Translations under genes and position numbers: made by a program
Shown here: positions 53,637-61,642 of the stretch, one piece after another
Layout: every line of letters starts with the position of its first letter
How positions within the stretch are numbered: the first letter of the stretch is position 1
Origin: Bacteroidota bacterium
GTDB lineage: Bacteria; Bacteroidota; Bacteroidia; Bacteroidales; Bacteroidaceae
Direction: 5' to 3'
Assembly (NCBI GenBank): GCA_023426145.1
Contig: JAFABG010000040.1
Coordinates: 124,001-188,000, forward strand
DNA length: 64,000 nt
The notes under the pieces: model-generated
Seen by the model: the letters and a program-made list of their open reading frames with translations, nothing else
What the model was told of the DNA's origin: nothing
The model's database searches: none

Positions 53637-54926
53637 TTATTTGTATATTTTCAATTGTTTGCCTGCAGCTATTTTCGTACTAGCCATTCCGTTCCATCGC
53701 TGTATATCTTTGATGCGGACACCATACTTATTGGCTATAGTAGAAAGGGTATCTCCACTTCTTATTTTGTAATAAGTAGGTTTTCCTTTTCCGGCTGTAG
53801 CGGTAGCTTGTCTTCTTGTGCTAGACTCTTTTACTGTTACCGTTTTTCTGTTACGGAATAATTCATCTGCACGGTAAGTATAGATAGTGTCTTGTTTATC
53901 AATAAATTGGCTAATCGTTTCTATAGGAAGGCGCAATGTATATGACTTCTTATCGCCTGGGATTATTTGTTTTTTATATTGGGGATTCAGACTTTTAATT
54001 TCATCTAAAGGGATATTACATACTTCTGCAATTTGTTCGAAATGCAGATTTTTAGTCACTTCCACTGTGTCGGTATTGGCAGGTATGTTTGTTTCCATTG
54101 GACAGATGTTGTGATCACAGTAATATGTCATCACATAATTTGCAGCAATAAATGCAGGAACATATCCACGAGTCTCTTTGGGAAGCATATTATAAATCTT
54201 CCAATAATCGGTTTCTCCACCTGATCTACGGATCGCTTTATTAATAGTTCCAGGTCCACAATTGTATGCAGCAATAACAAGGTTCCAATCACCATAAATA
54301 TTGTACATCTCTTTTAGGTAACGTGCTGCTGCCCAGGTTGCTTTGATCGGGTCACGGCGTTCGTCAACTAAACTATTTGATTCTAATCCATAGATTTTCC
54401 CTGTTCCAATCATAAACTGCCACAAGCCCGAGGCACCAGCACGGGATACAGCTGAGGGATTTAGAGCCGATTCAATAATTGGAAGATATTTTAGCTCTAA
54501 AGGTAGTCCGTATGCATCTAGTGCTTCTTCAAAAATAGGCATATAGAAGTTACAAGCACTTAGCATGAATGAAACTTGGTTACGCAGTCGTCCGGCATAC
54601 ATATCAATAAATTTGCGAACAATATCATTATATGGCATTTCCATTATCGAAGGGATACGTGACAAGCGGTCAATATAAACAGAATCACTAAACAGCGGAT
54701 TTATCTCAGCCGTGCTACAGTCTTTTCCTAAATCGATGTAATTCTTAGCTTTCCAATCGTTTAATAGGCTGTCTAGTGGGTATGTCATACTTTTAGGAAG
54801 CTCAATGCTTTCATTACGCTCAGTTCCGTTTTCACGAATAAGTACATCTACACTTTGTGCATTAACCTGGGTAGAAACCAACAGGAAAAGAAAAATAATC
54901 GAACAATAGTTTTTTAATTTCTTCAT
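53637..54926 (-). CDS. MltD-type membrane-bound lytic transglycosylase with LysM domain
   Basis: 429 residues. Signal peptide (ending VNAQ, about 24), a lytic transglycosylase SLT domain at about 135-250 with catalytic Glu152 in LPIIESALNP and the AAYNCGPGTINKAI motif, and a C-terminal LysM peptidoglycan-binding domain at about 384-428 (YYKIRSGDTLSTIANKYGVR). MltD of E. coli is a lipoprotein; here no lipobox is seen, so it is probably periplasmic. It lies 34 bases after the DUF5683 gene. Confidence 0.91.
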   Translation of the reverse strand: MKKLKNYCSIIFLFLLVSTQVNAQSVDVLIRENGTERNESIELPKSMTYPLDSLLNDWKAKNYIDLGKDCSTAEINPLFSDSVYIDRLSRIPSIMEMPYNDIVRKFIDMYAGRLRNQVSFMLSACNFYMPIFEEALDAYGLPLELKYLPIIESALNPSAVSRAGASGLWQFMIGTGKIYGLESNSLVDERRDPIKATWAAARYLKEMYNIYGDWNLVIAAYNCGPGTINKAIRRSGGETDYWKIYNMLPKETRGYVPAFIAANYVMTYYCDHNICPMETNIPANTDTVEVTKNLHFEQIAEVCNIPLDEIKSLNPQYKKQIIPGDKKSYTLRLPIETISQFIDKQDTIYTYRADELFRNRKTVTVKESSTRRQATATAGKGKPTYYKIRSGDTLSTIANKYGVRIKDIQRWNGMASTKIAAGKQLKIYK

Positions 54927-54960
54927 GCTTTAATTATAAGTTCAATCTAAATTGTGTTTT

Positions 54961-55848
54961 TTAAAATCGTAGTACACACTGTAAACCGACAGATTTGTTT
55001 TTTATGTTATTCAGATTATACTGACTATTATTATCAATAACAGCAGGTTCTAATCTCATACTTAAATCTGGAGATATGTCGAAGTTCGAGAGTTCTGCAT
55101 CAACATAAGCATCTATTACAGAAATCAGATAGACTCCAATAAATGCAAATATGCTAAGATCTCTATATCGTCGGAAAGTATCTTTTCTTCGTTTTAATGT
55201 GTTTTTTAATTGTTCTGTGTTATATTGAGAATTTGGAGGAAGTAGATCTTCGTAGCTTTTAGTATTTGGATTATCATCCATAATATCTATATAAGCTTGA
55301 GAATAATCTTTGTACATTTTTCCATTCCAGCTGAGGGCATATGCACAACCTGCAAATCCGCCATATATAATAGGCAGTTTCCAGTATTTTCTGTTATAAA
55401 TCTGACCAGCACCAGGAAAGACTAATGCTAACCACGTAGCCTTGGTAGGGTTAGGAACAAATATCTTTTTGTTGAGCGATTTGGGCAACGGCATGGAATC
55501 AGTCTGCATGGTAATGGGACTGCGTTGTTCTATCTTTTTTAGCTCTTTTTTATTTATTAATTCCAAACTGTCAGCTATTTGTATTTTGGTGGTCAATAGG
55601 CTATCGGCATCTTTTAAAAGTTCGGGATGCAACATTTTGATGGAGTCATTTTTAAGAGAATCCAAACCGTTATTGAGTAAACGATGCCTTCTTGCCCTTG
55701 CTTTTGGAGCTTCCCTTTTGGCACTAATACTGTCTTTAGGTGCCAAATTTAAATTGTTTTGCGCAAACATATCAAACCCTGTTAGTTGAAAAATCTCAAA
55801 TAACAGGATAATGGTGAGAAACTTATATCTTTTATTTTTTCTACTCAT
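54961..55848 (-). CDS. DUF5683 family membrane protein
   Basis: 295 residues. An N-terminal hydrophobic segment (signal or anchor), a Lys/Leu-rich low-complexity linker to about 115, then PTKATWLALVFPGAGQIYNRKYWKLPIIYGG near 130-160 (in pieces: LALVFPGAGQIYNRKYWKLP), the signature of DUF5683, with two or three membrane helices. The function is unknown. Its start codon follows the parB stop with no gap, so the two are coupled. I read the conserved position between parB and a lytic transglycosylase as a hint of a role at the envelope during growth or division. Confidence 0.84.
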   Translation of the reverse strand: MSRKNKRYKFLTIILLFEIFQLTGFDMFAQNNLNLAPKDSISAKREAPKARARRHRLLNNGLDSLKNDSIKMLHPELLKDADSLLTTKIQIADSLELINKKELKKIEQRSPITMQTDSMPLPKSLNKKIFVPNPTKATWLALVFPGAGQIYNRKYWKLPIIYGGFAGCAYALSWNGKMYKDYSQAYIDIMDDNPNTKSYEDLLPPNSQYNTEQLKNTLKRRKDTFRRYRDLSIFAFIGVYLISVIDAYVDAELSNFDISPDLSMRLEPAVIDNNSQYNLNNIKNKSVGLQCVLRF

Positions 55849-56739
55849 TTATTTTTTTAGTGAATCGAAAATTTCCATGATACGCTCCAATTCTTCTTCG
55901 TTACCGAAAGGAATGCTAATTTTACCTTTTCCTTTTTCAGAGCAGGTGAGCTGTATCTTTGTATTGAAAAAGCCCGAAAGTTGTTGTTTTAGCAAGTTGA
56001 ACTCTTCAGGTAGTTTGGCACGTTTGGGAGTTATTTTCCGAGTGCCACTTTTTATCGCTTCTCCTTCGCTAAGTGCTTTAACAATTTCTTCTACTTTGCG
56101 GACAGAATATCCATGTTCCTGTATTTCTTCAAATATCTTAACTTGAAGTTTGGGCTCACCTAGTGAGATTAAGGCGCGAGCATGTCCCATGTCAATCTGT
56201 TTACTTTGCAAAGCCATTTGAATTGGTGCAGGTAGTTTTAATAGTCGTAAGTAGTTGGCTATTGTCGTACGATTCTTACCAATTCGTTCGCTCAATCTTT
56301 CTTGAGTTAGTTCATACTGATCTAGTAGGTGTTGATAAGCTAACGCTATTTCTACAGCATTTAGGTCCTCGCGCTGTATATTTTCGATCAGCGCCATTTC
56401 CATCATATTCTCATCGTCAGCTGTACGTATATATGCAGGTATTGTTTTTAATCCTGCTTTTTGTGAAGCACGGAAACGACGTTCTCCAGCGATGATCTGA
56501 TATTCGTTTTCAGATAGCTTGCGTAGTGTTATTGGCTGTATAATGCCAATTTCAACTATCGAATCGGATAACTCTTGTAAAGCTGTCTGGTCAAACTCTC
56601 TACGCGGTTGATTGGGGTTAATAGTGATTTTTGATAGCTCGATCTCATTAATGGAAGAAGAACCTTCGGTTTTCACATCATCCATTGAAAGCAAAGCGTC
56701 TAACCCCCGTCCTAATGCATTTCTTTTTTGTGTAGCCAT
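55849..56739 (-). CDS. parB: Chromosome partitioning protein ParB (Spo0J type)
   Basis: 296 residues. ALGRGLDALLS near 8-18, the ParB nuclease-like/CTPase domain with NPNQPRREFD and IAGERRFRASQKAGL near 86-100, helix-turn-helix (LTQERLSERIGKNRTTIANY) and a C-terminal dimerisation segment. ParB binds parS and spreads with CTP. No parS-like TGTTNCACGTGNAACA was noticed in the neighbourhood. It lies 7 bases after parA. Confidence 0.95.
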   Translation of the reverse strand: MATQKRNALGRGLDALLSMDDVKTEGSSSINEIELSKITINPNQPRREFDQTALQELSDSIVEIGIIQPITLRKLSENEYQIIAGERRFRASQKAGLKTIPAYIRTADDENMMEMALIENIQREDLNAVEIALAYQHLLDQYELTQERLSERIGKNRTTIANYLRLLKLPAPIQMALQSKQIDMGHARALISLGEPKLQVKIFEEIQEHGYSVRKVEEIVKALSEGEAIKSGTRKITPKRAKLPEEFNLLKQQLSGFFNTKIQLTCSEKGKGKISIPFGNEEELERIMEIFDSLKK

Positions 56740-56746
56740 ACCTTCT

Positions 56747-57511
56747 TCATTTATTTTTATTAATAATTTCTTGAGCTAAAGCAAGATGATTTTTTGCTCC
56801 TGTTGAATCTGCATCATACAAGATTGTAGGAATACCGTAGCTTGGAGCCTCGCTTAATTTTACATTTCTTTGAATCACGCTGTTGAAAACTAATTCTTGA
56901 AAATGCTTCTTAACTTCATCATAAATCTGATTGGCTTGGCGAAGACGGGAATCATACATGGTCAGCAGAAACCCTTCGATTTCAAGTGCAGGATTTAATT
57001 TTGATTTAATAATTTTAATTGTGTTGAGCAATTTGCTGATCCCTTCAAGTGCAAAGTATTCAGCTTGTACAGGAATAACGACAGAGTCAGCAGCTGTTAG
57101 TGCATTGATAGTAATAAGCCCAAGTGAAGGGGAACAATCTATCAAAATATAATCATATTCTTTCTTTAAAGGAGTCAGAACCTCTTTAAGGATTTTTTCG
57201 CGGTTGGGTAGATTTAACATTTCAATCTCTGCACCAACGAGATTGATGTGGGAAGAGATTACTTTTAAAGAATCAATTTCAGTGTCGAGAATAGCATCCT
57301 GAACATCTGCTCTATCGATAATGCATTCATAAATAGTACATTCCGACTGCTTAATGTCTACTCCTAGTCCTGAGGAAGCATTAGCTTGTGGGTCAGCATC
57401 AACCACAAGAACTTTTTTTTCGAGTGTAGCAAGAGAAGCAGCAAGATTGATAGTAGTCGTTGTTTTTCCTACTCCTCCTTTTTGATTGGCCAAAGCAATT
57501 ATTTTTCCCAT
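56747..57511 (-). CDS. parA: Chromosome partitioning ATPase ParA (Soj type)
   Basis: 254 residues from the ATG at 57511 (MGKIIALANQ); the frame opens to 57634 but the extra 41 residues have no homology. Deviant Walker A QKGGVGKTT at 10-18, DADPQANASSG near 41-51, and DCSPSLGLITINAL near 124-137. It moves ParB-parS complexes. It is the head gene of a minus-strand cluster that continues with parB, DUF5683 and mltD. The leader between promoter box and ATG is about 165 bases. Confidence 0.95.
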   Translation of the reverse strand: MGKIIALANQKGGVGKTTTTINLAASLATLEKKVLVVDADPQANASSGLGVDIKQSECTIYECIIDRADVQDAILDTEIDSLKVISSHINLVGAEIEMLNLPNREKILKEVLTPLKKEYDYILIDCSPSLGLITINALTAADSVVIPVQAEYFALEGISKLLNTIKIIKSKLNPALEIEGFLLTMYDSRLRQANQIYDEVKKHFQELVFNSVIQRNVKLSEAPSYGIPTILYDADSTGAKNHLALAQEIINKNK

Positions 57512-57682
57512 ATTCTTTATTTTTATTGGCAGCGAAATAAGCGATAATTCCTTAGAGCGCCTACTAAAAAAGAGAAACTTTACATTATCTGTTGATAAGT
57601 CACTAGTTTTGTTAATAACTGCCGGACATGCCAATTTTGAGACCGTAAAGATATGTTGTTATATGTTCTCTTATTAGGTTTG

Positions 57683-57690
57683 CAAATATA
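57683..57690 (-). promoter_or_regulatory. -7 box for parA
   Basis: TATATTTG on the minus strand, about 172 bases upstream of the parA ATG. Confidence 0.45.
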
Positions 57691-57829
57691 CATATTAATA
57701 TTAAATATCTATTTCTTTTTTTACTCGCTTGCAGAAGATTAAGATTTGTAAACGAGTGTTTGTTTCTGGTCACGTTTCTATAAAATATAGATTATAGAGG
57801 TGCTGGTTGGTGATACAAGTTGTTTTTGC

Positions 57830-57837
57830 TACTTTTG
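57830..57837 (+). promoter_or_regulatory. -7 box for surE
   Basis: TACTTTTG, 31 bases upstream of the surE ATG. Confidence 0.55.
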
Positions 57838-57868
57838 TGCAACAAATTAAAATGGAAGGATTCAATAT

Positions 57869-58648
57869 ATGGAAAATAGAAGGCCGTTGATTCTTGTGTC
57901 TAACGATGATGGTATAATGGCAAAAGGTATTAGTGAATTGGTGAAGTTTCTTCGTCCGTTGGGTGAAATTGTAGTTATGGCGCCTGATTCACCGCGCTCG
58001 GGTAGTGGATGTGCTTTGACGGTTAATAGCCCTGTTCACTATCAGTTGGTTAGAAAGGATGTAGGCTTGACTATCTATAAATGTACAGGGACACCTACTG
58101 ACTGTGTAAAACTGGCTTTAAATGAAGTTCTTGATCGCACCCCTGATCTTGTCGTAGGAGGCATCAATCACGGTGATAATTCATCTATCAATGTGCATTA
58201 CTCAGGAACTATGGGTGTTGTTATAGAGGGTTGTCTTAAAGGAATTCCATCAGTTGGTTTTTCTCTGTGCGATCATGAACCTGATGCTAACTTCGATTTA
58301 CTTGGAGTTTATGTACGTAAAATTGCTGCTATGATTCTTCAAAAAGGTCTTCCAGCATTGACGTGTCTTAATGTAAATTTTCCTAATACTGATGTTTTAA
58401 AGGGAATAAAGGTTTGTGAACAAGCGAAAGGATATTGGGAAAATGAATGGGCGGCTTGTCCACGGTTGAATGACAATAATTACTTTTGGTTGACAGGCTC
58501 TTTCATAGATCAAGATATTGATAATGAGCGTAGTGATCATTGGGCTTTGGACAATGGATACGTCGCTATTACTCCGATCACAGTTGATGTGACAGCTTAT
58601 GAATTTATCGATCAACTAAAAAACTATTGCGAAGAGATTAATAGTTGA
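57869..58648 (+). CDS. surE: 5'/3'-nucleotidase SurE
   Basis: 259 residues. The N-terminal LVSNDDGIMAKGI near 9-21 with the metal-binding DD, GSGCALTVNSPVHY near 47-60 and GINHGDNSSINVHYSGT near 98-114 are SurE signatures. It dephosphorylates nucleoside monophosphates and is tied to stationary-phase survival. lpxB follows after 47 bases on the same strand. Confidence 0.95.
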   Translation: MENRRPLILVSNDDGIMAKGISELVKFLRPLGEIVVMAPDSPRSGSGCALTVNSPVHYQLVRKDVGLTIYKCTGTPTDCVKLALNEVLDRTPDLVVGGINHGDNSSINVHYSGTMGVVIEGCLKGIPSVGFSLCDHEPDANFDLLGVYVRKIAAMILQKGLPALTCLNVNFPNTDVLKGIKVCEQAKGYWENEWAACPRLNDNNYFWLTGSFIDQDIDNERSDHWALDNGYVAITPITVDVTAYEFIDQLKNYCEEINS

Positions 58649-58695
58649 CAACTGTATTTTTGTTTGGCATATAAAAACTCTAAATTCAAATTCTT

Positions 58696-59832
58696 ATGAA
58701 ATATTATTTGATTGCAGGTGAAGCTTCTGGTGATTTGCATGCATCACATCTTATGGCTACTTTGAAATCTAATGACCCGCAAGCTGATTTCCGTTTTTGG
58801 GGAGGAGATTTAATGTTAGCTGTAGGAGGAACGATGGTGAAGCATTATAAGGAATTGGCTTATATGGGTTTTGTTCCAGTCTTACTTCATCTGCGAACGA
58901 TTCTGCAGAATATGAAACGTTGTAAGGAAGATATTTTAGCATGGAATCCTGATGTTGTAATTCTGATAGATTACCCGGGGTTTAACTTAAATATTGCTAA
59001 GTTTGTGCATTTACGAACGAGAATCCCAGTATTCTATTATATAGCTCCCAAAATATGGGCTTGGAAGGAGTATCGCATTAAGAATATAAAGAGGGATGTG
59101 AACGAACTGTTCTCTATTCTTCCTTTTGAAATTGATTTTTTTGAAGGCAAACATCAGTATCCTATACATTATGTTGGCAATCCAACGGTTGATGAAGTTG
59201 ACTCTTATTTAAAGACACATTCAATAAATTTTGAGTCTTTTTGCGCTGATAATAATTTAGATGATAAACCTGTAATAGCATTATTAGCAGGAAGTAGGAA
59301 GCAGGAAATTAAAGATAATTTGCCTGGTATGCTGAAAGCAGCTTCAGCCTTTTGTGATTATCAGCTTATTTTAGCGGGAGCACCAAGTATTCCAGTGGAG
59401 TATTATAAACATTATATAGGTGATGCAAAGGTAAAAATCGTCTTTAATCAGACTTATCGTATTTTGCAACATGCTCAATTTGCATTGGTGACTTCTGGAA
59501 CAGCGACACTTGAAACTGCTTTATTCCGTGTCCCTCAAGTAGTCTGTTATTATACTCCACTTGGAAAGTTCTTTTCATTTTTACGTCGTCATTTTCTGAA
59601 AGTGAAGTTTATATCTTTGGTTAATTTAATTGCTGACCGTGAAGTTGTGAAAGAATTGGTTGCTGATGCAATGACTGTTGAAAATATGCAGAATGAGTTG
59701 CATCTGCTAATAAATAACCGGTTGTATCTGAACAAGATGCTTGCTGGTTATGATGTGATGGCAAATAGATTAGGATCTCCAGGGGCTCCTCAGAATGCAG
59801 CTCTTGAGATGCTGAAAATATTGAAAAAATAG
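58696..59832 (+). CDS. lpxB: Lipid-A-disaccharide synthase
   Basis: 378 residues of GT19. AGEASGDLHASHL near 7-19, DYPGFNLNIAK near 97-107, YIAPKIWAWKEYR near 117-129 and LLAGSRKQEI near 198-207 are all typical. It joins UDP-2,3-diacylglucosamine and lipid X to form the lipid A disaccharide at the inner membrane. Probably transcribed with surE. Confidence 0.95.
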   Translation: MKYYLIAGEASGDLHASHLMATLKSNDPQADFRFWGGDLMLAVGGTMVKHYKELAYMGFVPVLLHLRTILQNMKRCKEDILAWNPDVVILIDYPGFNLNIAKFVHLRTRIPVFYYIAPKIWAWKEYRIKNIKRDVNELFSILPFEIDFFEGKHQYPIHYVGNPTVDEVDSYLKTHSINFESFCADNNLDDKPVIALLAGSRKQEIKDNLPGMLKAASAFCDYQLILAGAPSIPVEYYKHYIGDAKVKIVFNQTYRILQHAQFALVTSGTATLETALFRVPQVVCYYTPLGKFFSFLRRHFLKVKFISLVNLIADREVVKELVADAMTVENMQNELHLLINNRLYLNKMLAGYDVMANRLGSPGAPQNAALEMLKILKK

Positions 59833-59875
59833 CTCTCTTTTCTGAATATTTGTAAAATAGATGCAGTAATTATCT

Positions 59876-59915
59876 CCCTCATTAATTTATGGTATAAAAG
59901 AATTAAAATTGAGGG
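59876..59915 (+). promoter_or_regulatory. Possible leader hairpin covering the ribosome-binding site of the NigD-like gene
   Basis: CCCTCATTAATT (59876-59887) can pair with AATTAAAATTGAGGG (59901-59915), with a bulge. The right arm contains GAGGG, the only purine-rich tract before the ATG at 59921. Confidence 0.3.
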
Positions 59916-59920
59916 CAACT

Positions 59921-60694
59921 ATGAAAAGAGGTAATTGGCTTATAGTAATATTATTACTAGCACAGGTGTTTGTTTTTCCATCATGTAGTGATGATGATGG
60001 ATACTCCGTTGGTGACATCGGATGGGATTGGGCTACAATTCATACTACCGGTGGGGGAGGATATTATTTGGAAGGTGATCGTTGGGGGCATATAGATCCG
60101 GTTGCGAGTTCTATCCCTTGGTTTAAACCTGTTGATGGTGAGCGTGTCATTGCGTTTTTTAATCCTTTATTAGATACTGATAAGGGTGTTCAGGCAAAAA
60201 TTGAAGGTATCCAAGAACTTTTGACTAAAGATGTTCAAACTCTGACTCCAGAAAATGAGGCTGATTTTGGAAATGATCCTATTGTTATTTATGAAGGAGA
60301 TATGTGGTTAGGAGGTGATTTTCTGAACTTAATATTCCACCAGAATTTGCCTTATTCAAAAAAGCACCTCATTAGTCTTGTAACTAATACTTTGGATAAT
60401 GAACCACTCACATTATCTAATACTTTACTGGATGAAGAAGGTTATGTGCATCTTGAATTACGGTATAACACGTACAATGATCTAACAAATTATTGGGGCG
60501 TGGGGCGCGTTTCATTTAACTTGGAAGATTACTACCTTGCTGCTAAAGAAGAATCACTAGAGTTGAAAGGATTTAAAGTTACAATTAACTCCCAAGCGCA
60601 TGGTGAAGGAAGAGTCGTTATACTTAATCTTGATCATTCAATAACTATTCCAGAATCTGCAAAAGACTCACATTCGACAGCACTAGTTCAATAA
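59921..60694 (+). CDS. NigD-like lipoprotein
   Basis: 257 residues from the ATG at 59921 (MKRGNWLIV); a TTG four codons upstream is less likely. Lipobox FPSC near 20-23 is followed directly by SDDDGYSVGD. The arrangement of an acidic start, an N-terminal small beta domain and a C-terminal beta-rich domain resembles the NigD-like family of Bacteroides, whose members are of unknown biochemical function. The +2 to +5 positions after the lipid Cys are S-D-D-D, an acidic pattern linked to surface export of Bacteroides lipoproteins. No partner genes of obvious relation. Confidence 0.7.
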   Translation: MKRGNWLIVILLLAQVFVFPSCSDDDGYSVGDIGWDWATIHTTGGGGYYLEGDRWGHIDPVASSIPWFKPVDGERVIAFFNPLLDTDKGVQAKIEGIQELLTKDVQTLTPENEADFGNDPIVIYEGDMWLGGDFLNLIFHQNLPYSKKHLISLVTNTLDNEPLTLSNTLLDEEGYVHLELRYNTYNDLTNYWGVGRVSFNLEDYYLAAKEESLELKGFKVTINSQAHGEGRVVILNLDHSITIPESAKDSHSTALVQ

Positions 60695-60704
60695 TCAGAT
60701 ATTT

Positions 60705-60776
60705 ATTATATTATAAAACGAATGGGTCAGAACTGTATTTTAAAGCAGTTCTGACCCATTCGTTTTATAATATAAT
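60705..60776. terminator. Very long bidirectional terminator (31-bp perfect stem)
   Basis: Left arm 60705-60735 and right arm 60746-60776 are exact reverse complements over 31 bases, with a 10-base loop (TATTTTAAAG). The core is GAATGGGTCAGAACTG. It lies between the convergent NigD-like gene and cdsA. Confidence 0.85.
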
Positions 60777-60780
60777 TTTC

Positions 60781-61626
60781 TTATTTAAACCACATTAATA
60801 CATATGAATAAATGACAGCAGCCGGAATTGCCATTAGCGAACTGTCAAAGCGATCTAGCATTCCCCCATGTCCCGGTAAAATACTACCTGAATCTTTAAC
60901 GTGTAATTGACGTTTTAGAAGTGATTCTGTTAAATCTCCCCAAGTCCCAAAGATAACAACAACTAGAGCCATACCGATCCATTCTAGGGTAGACATAAAT
61001 GGAAAATAGTGAGCTAAGATAAAAGATGCTCCAATGGCTATGATTCCGCCACCTATAGAACCTTCCCAAGATTTCTTAGGAGAAATTCGTTCAAATAAGC
61101 GGTGCTTTCCTAAAAGGGTACCAAAACAATAAGCTCCCGTGTCACTAAGCCACAAGAATATGAATACAGATAACGGAAGTATTGGATTATAGCTTACTGT
61201 ATCATAAGTTGGATCATTATGAAATGCAAGGACATTAAGTAACGCAAATGGTAAACCAATGTAAAGTTGGCTAAGGGTTGAGTATGCCCAATTAAGCATT
61301 GGATTTTCCTTTTTTAGATATAATTCACTGATCATGAGATAGAGAATTAAAAGAATGTAAGGAATAAACACCTTTGCATCAGTAACATCAATGCAAAATC
61401 CCATTATAGCTAGGAACAGGTAGGCTCCACCTAGCATAATGATTGATTTGTTAACATTAACACCTTCTACTCGGTTATTAATTAATAGACCAAATTCGTA
61501 GATGGTCATTGAGCTAATAATCATAAATAGGATTCCAAAACTTAGTGTGTTGTAGAGTATACAACCGACTAAAATGGACACAAAAAGTACTCCTGTTACA
61601 GCTCGTTTTATAAAATTACTAATCAC
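60781..61626 (-). CDS. cdsA: Phosphatidate cytidylyltransferase
   Basis: 281 residues with about eight membrane helices. The family signature SPKKSWEGSIGG near 182-193 and the C-terminal GHGGMLDRFDSSL near 253-265 are intact. It makes CDP-diacylglycerol, the precursor of all phospholipids including the cardiolipin made by cls at 22 kb. It lies 16 bases after ftsH. Confidence 0.95.
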   Translation of the reverse strand: MISNFIKRAVTGVLFVSILVGCILYNTLSFGILFMIISSMTIYEFGLLINNRVEGVNVNKSIIMLGGAYLFLAIMGFCIDVTDAKVFIPYILLILYLMISELYLKKENPMLNWAYSTLSQLYIGLPFALLNVLAFHNDPTYDTVSYNPILPLSVFIFLWLSDTGAYCFGTLLGKHRLFERISPKKSWEGSIGGGIIAIGASFILAHYFPFMSTLEWIGMALVVVIFGTWGDLTESLLKRQLHVKDSGSILPGHGGMLDRFDSSLMAIPAAVIYSYVLMWFK

Positions 61627-61642
61627 AATTTTCTTGTTTTAG

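Larger units (their letters stand above)
57512..57868. other. Intergenic region between parA and surE
   Basis: 357 bases without a convincing gene. It holds the parA leader, the two divergent -7 boxes at 57683-57690 and 57830-57837, and two 9-mers resembling degenerate DnaA boxes (57590-57598, 57610-57618). I see nothing else. Confidence 0.5.

Noticed and set aside
57590..57618. Origin of replication / DnaA boxes near parAB
   Set aside because: Only two degenerate 9-mers (TTATCAACA and TTATTAACA on the minus strand); no cluster, no AT-rich unwinding repeat and no dnaA or parS nearby.
57512..57634. Longer ParA start
   Set aside because: The extra 41 residues have no ParA homology; MGKIIALANQ is the classic N-terminus.
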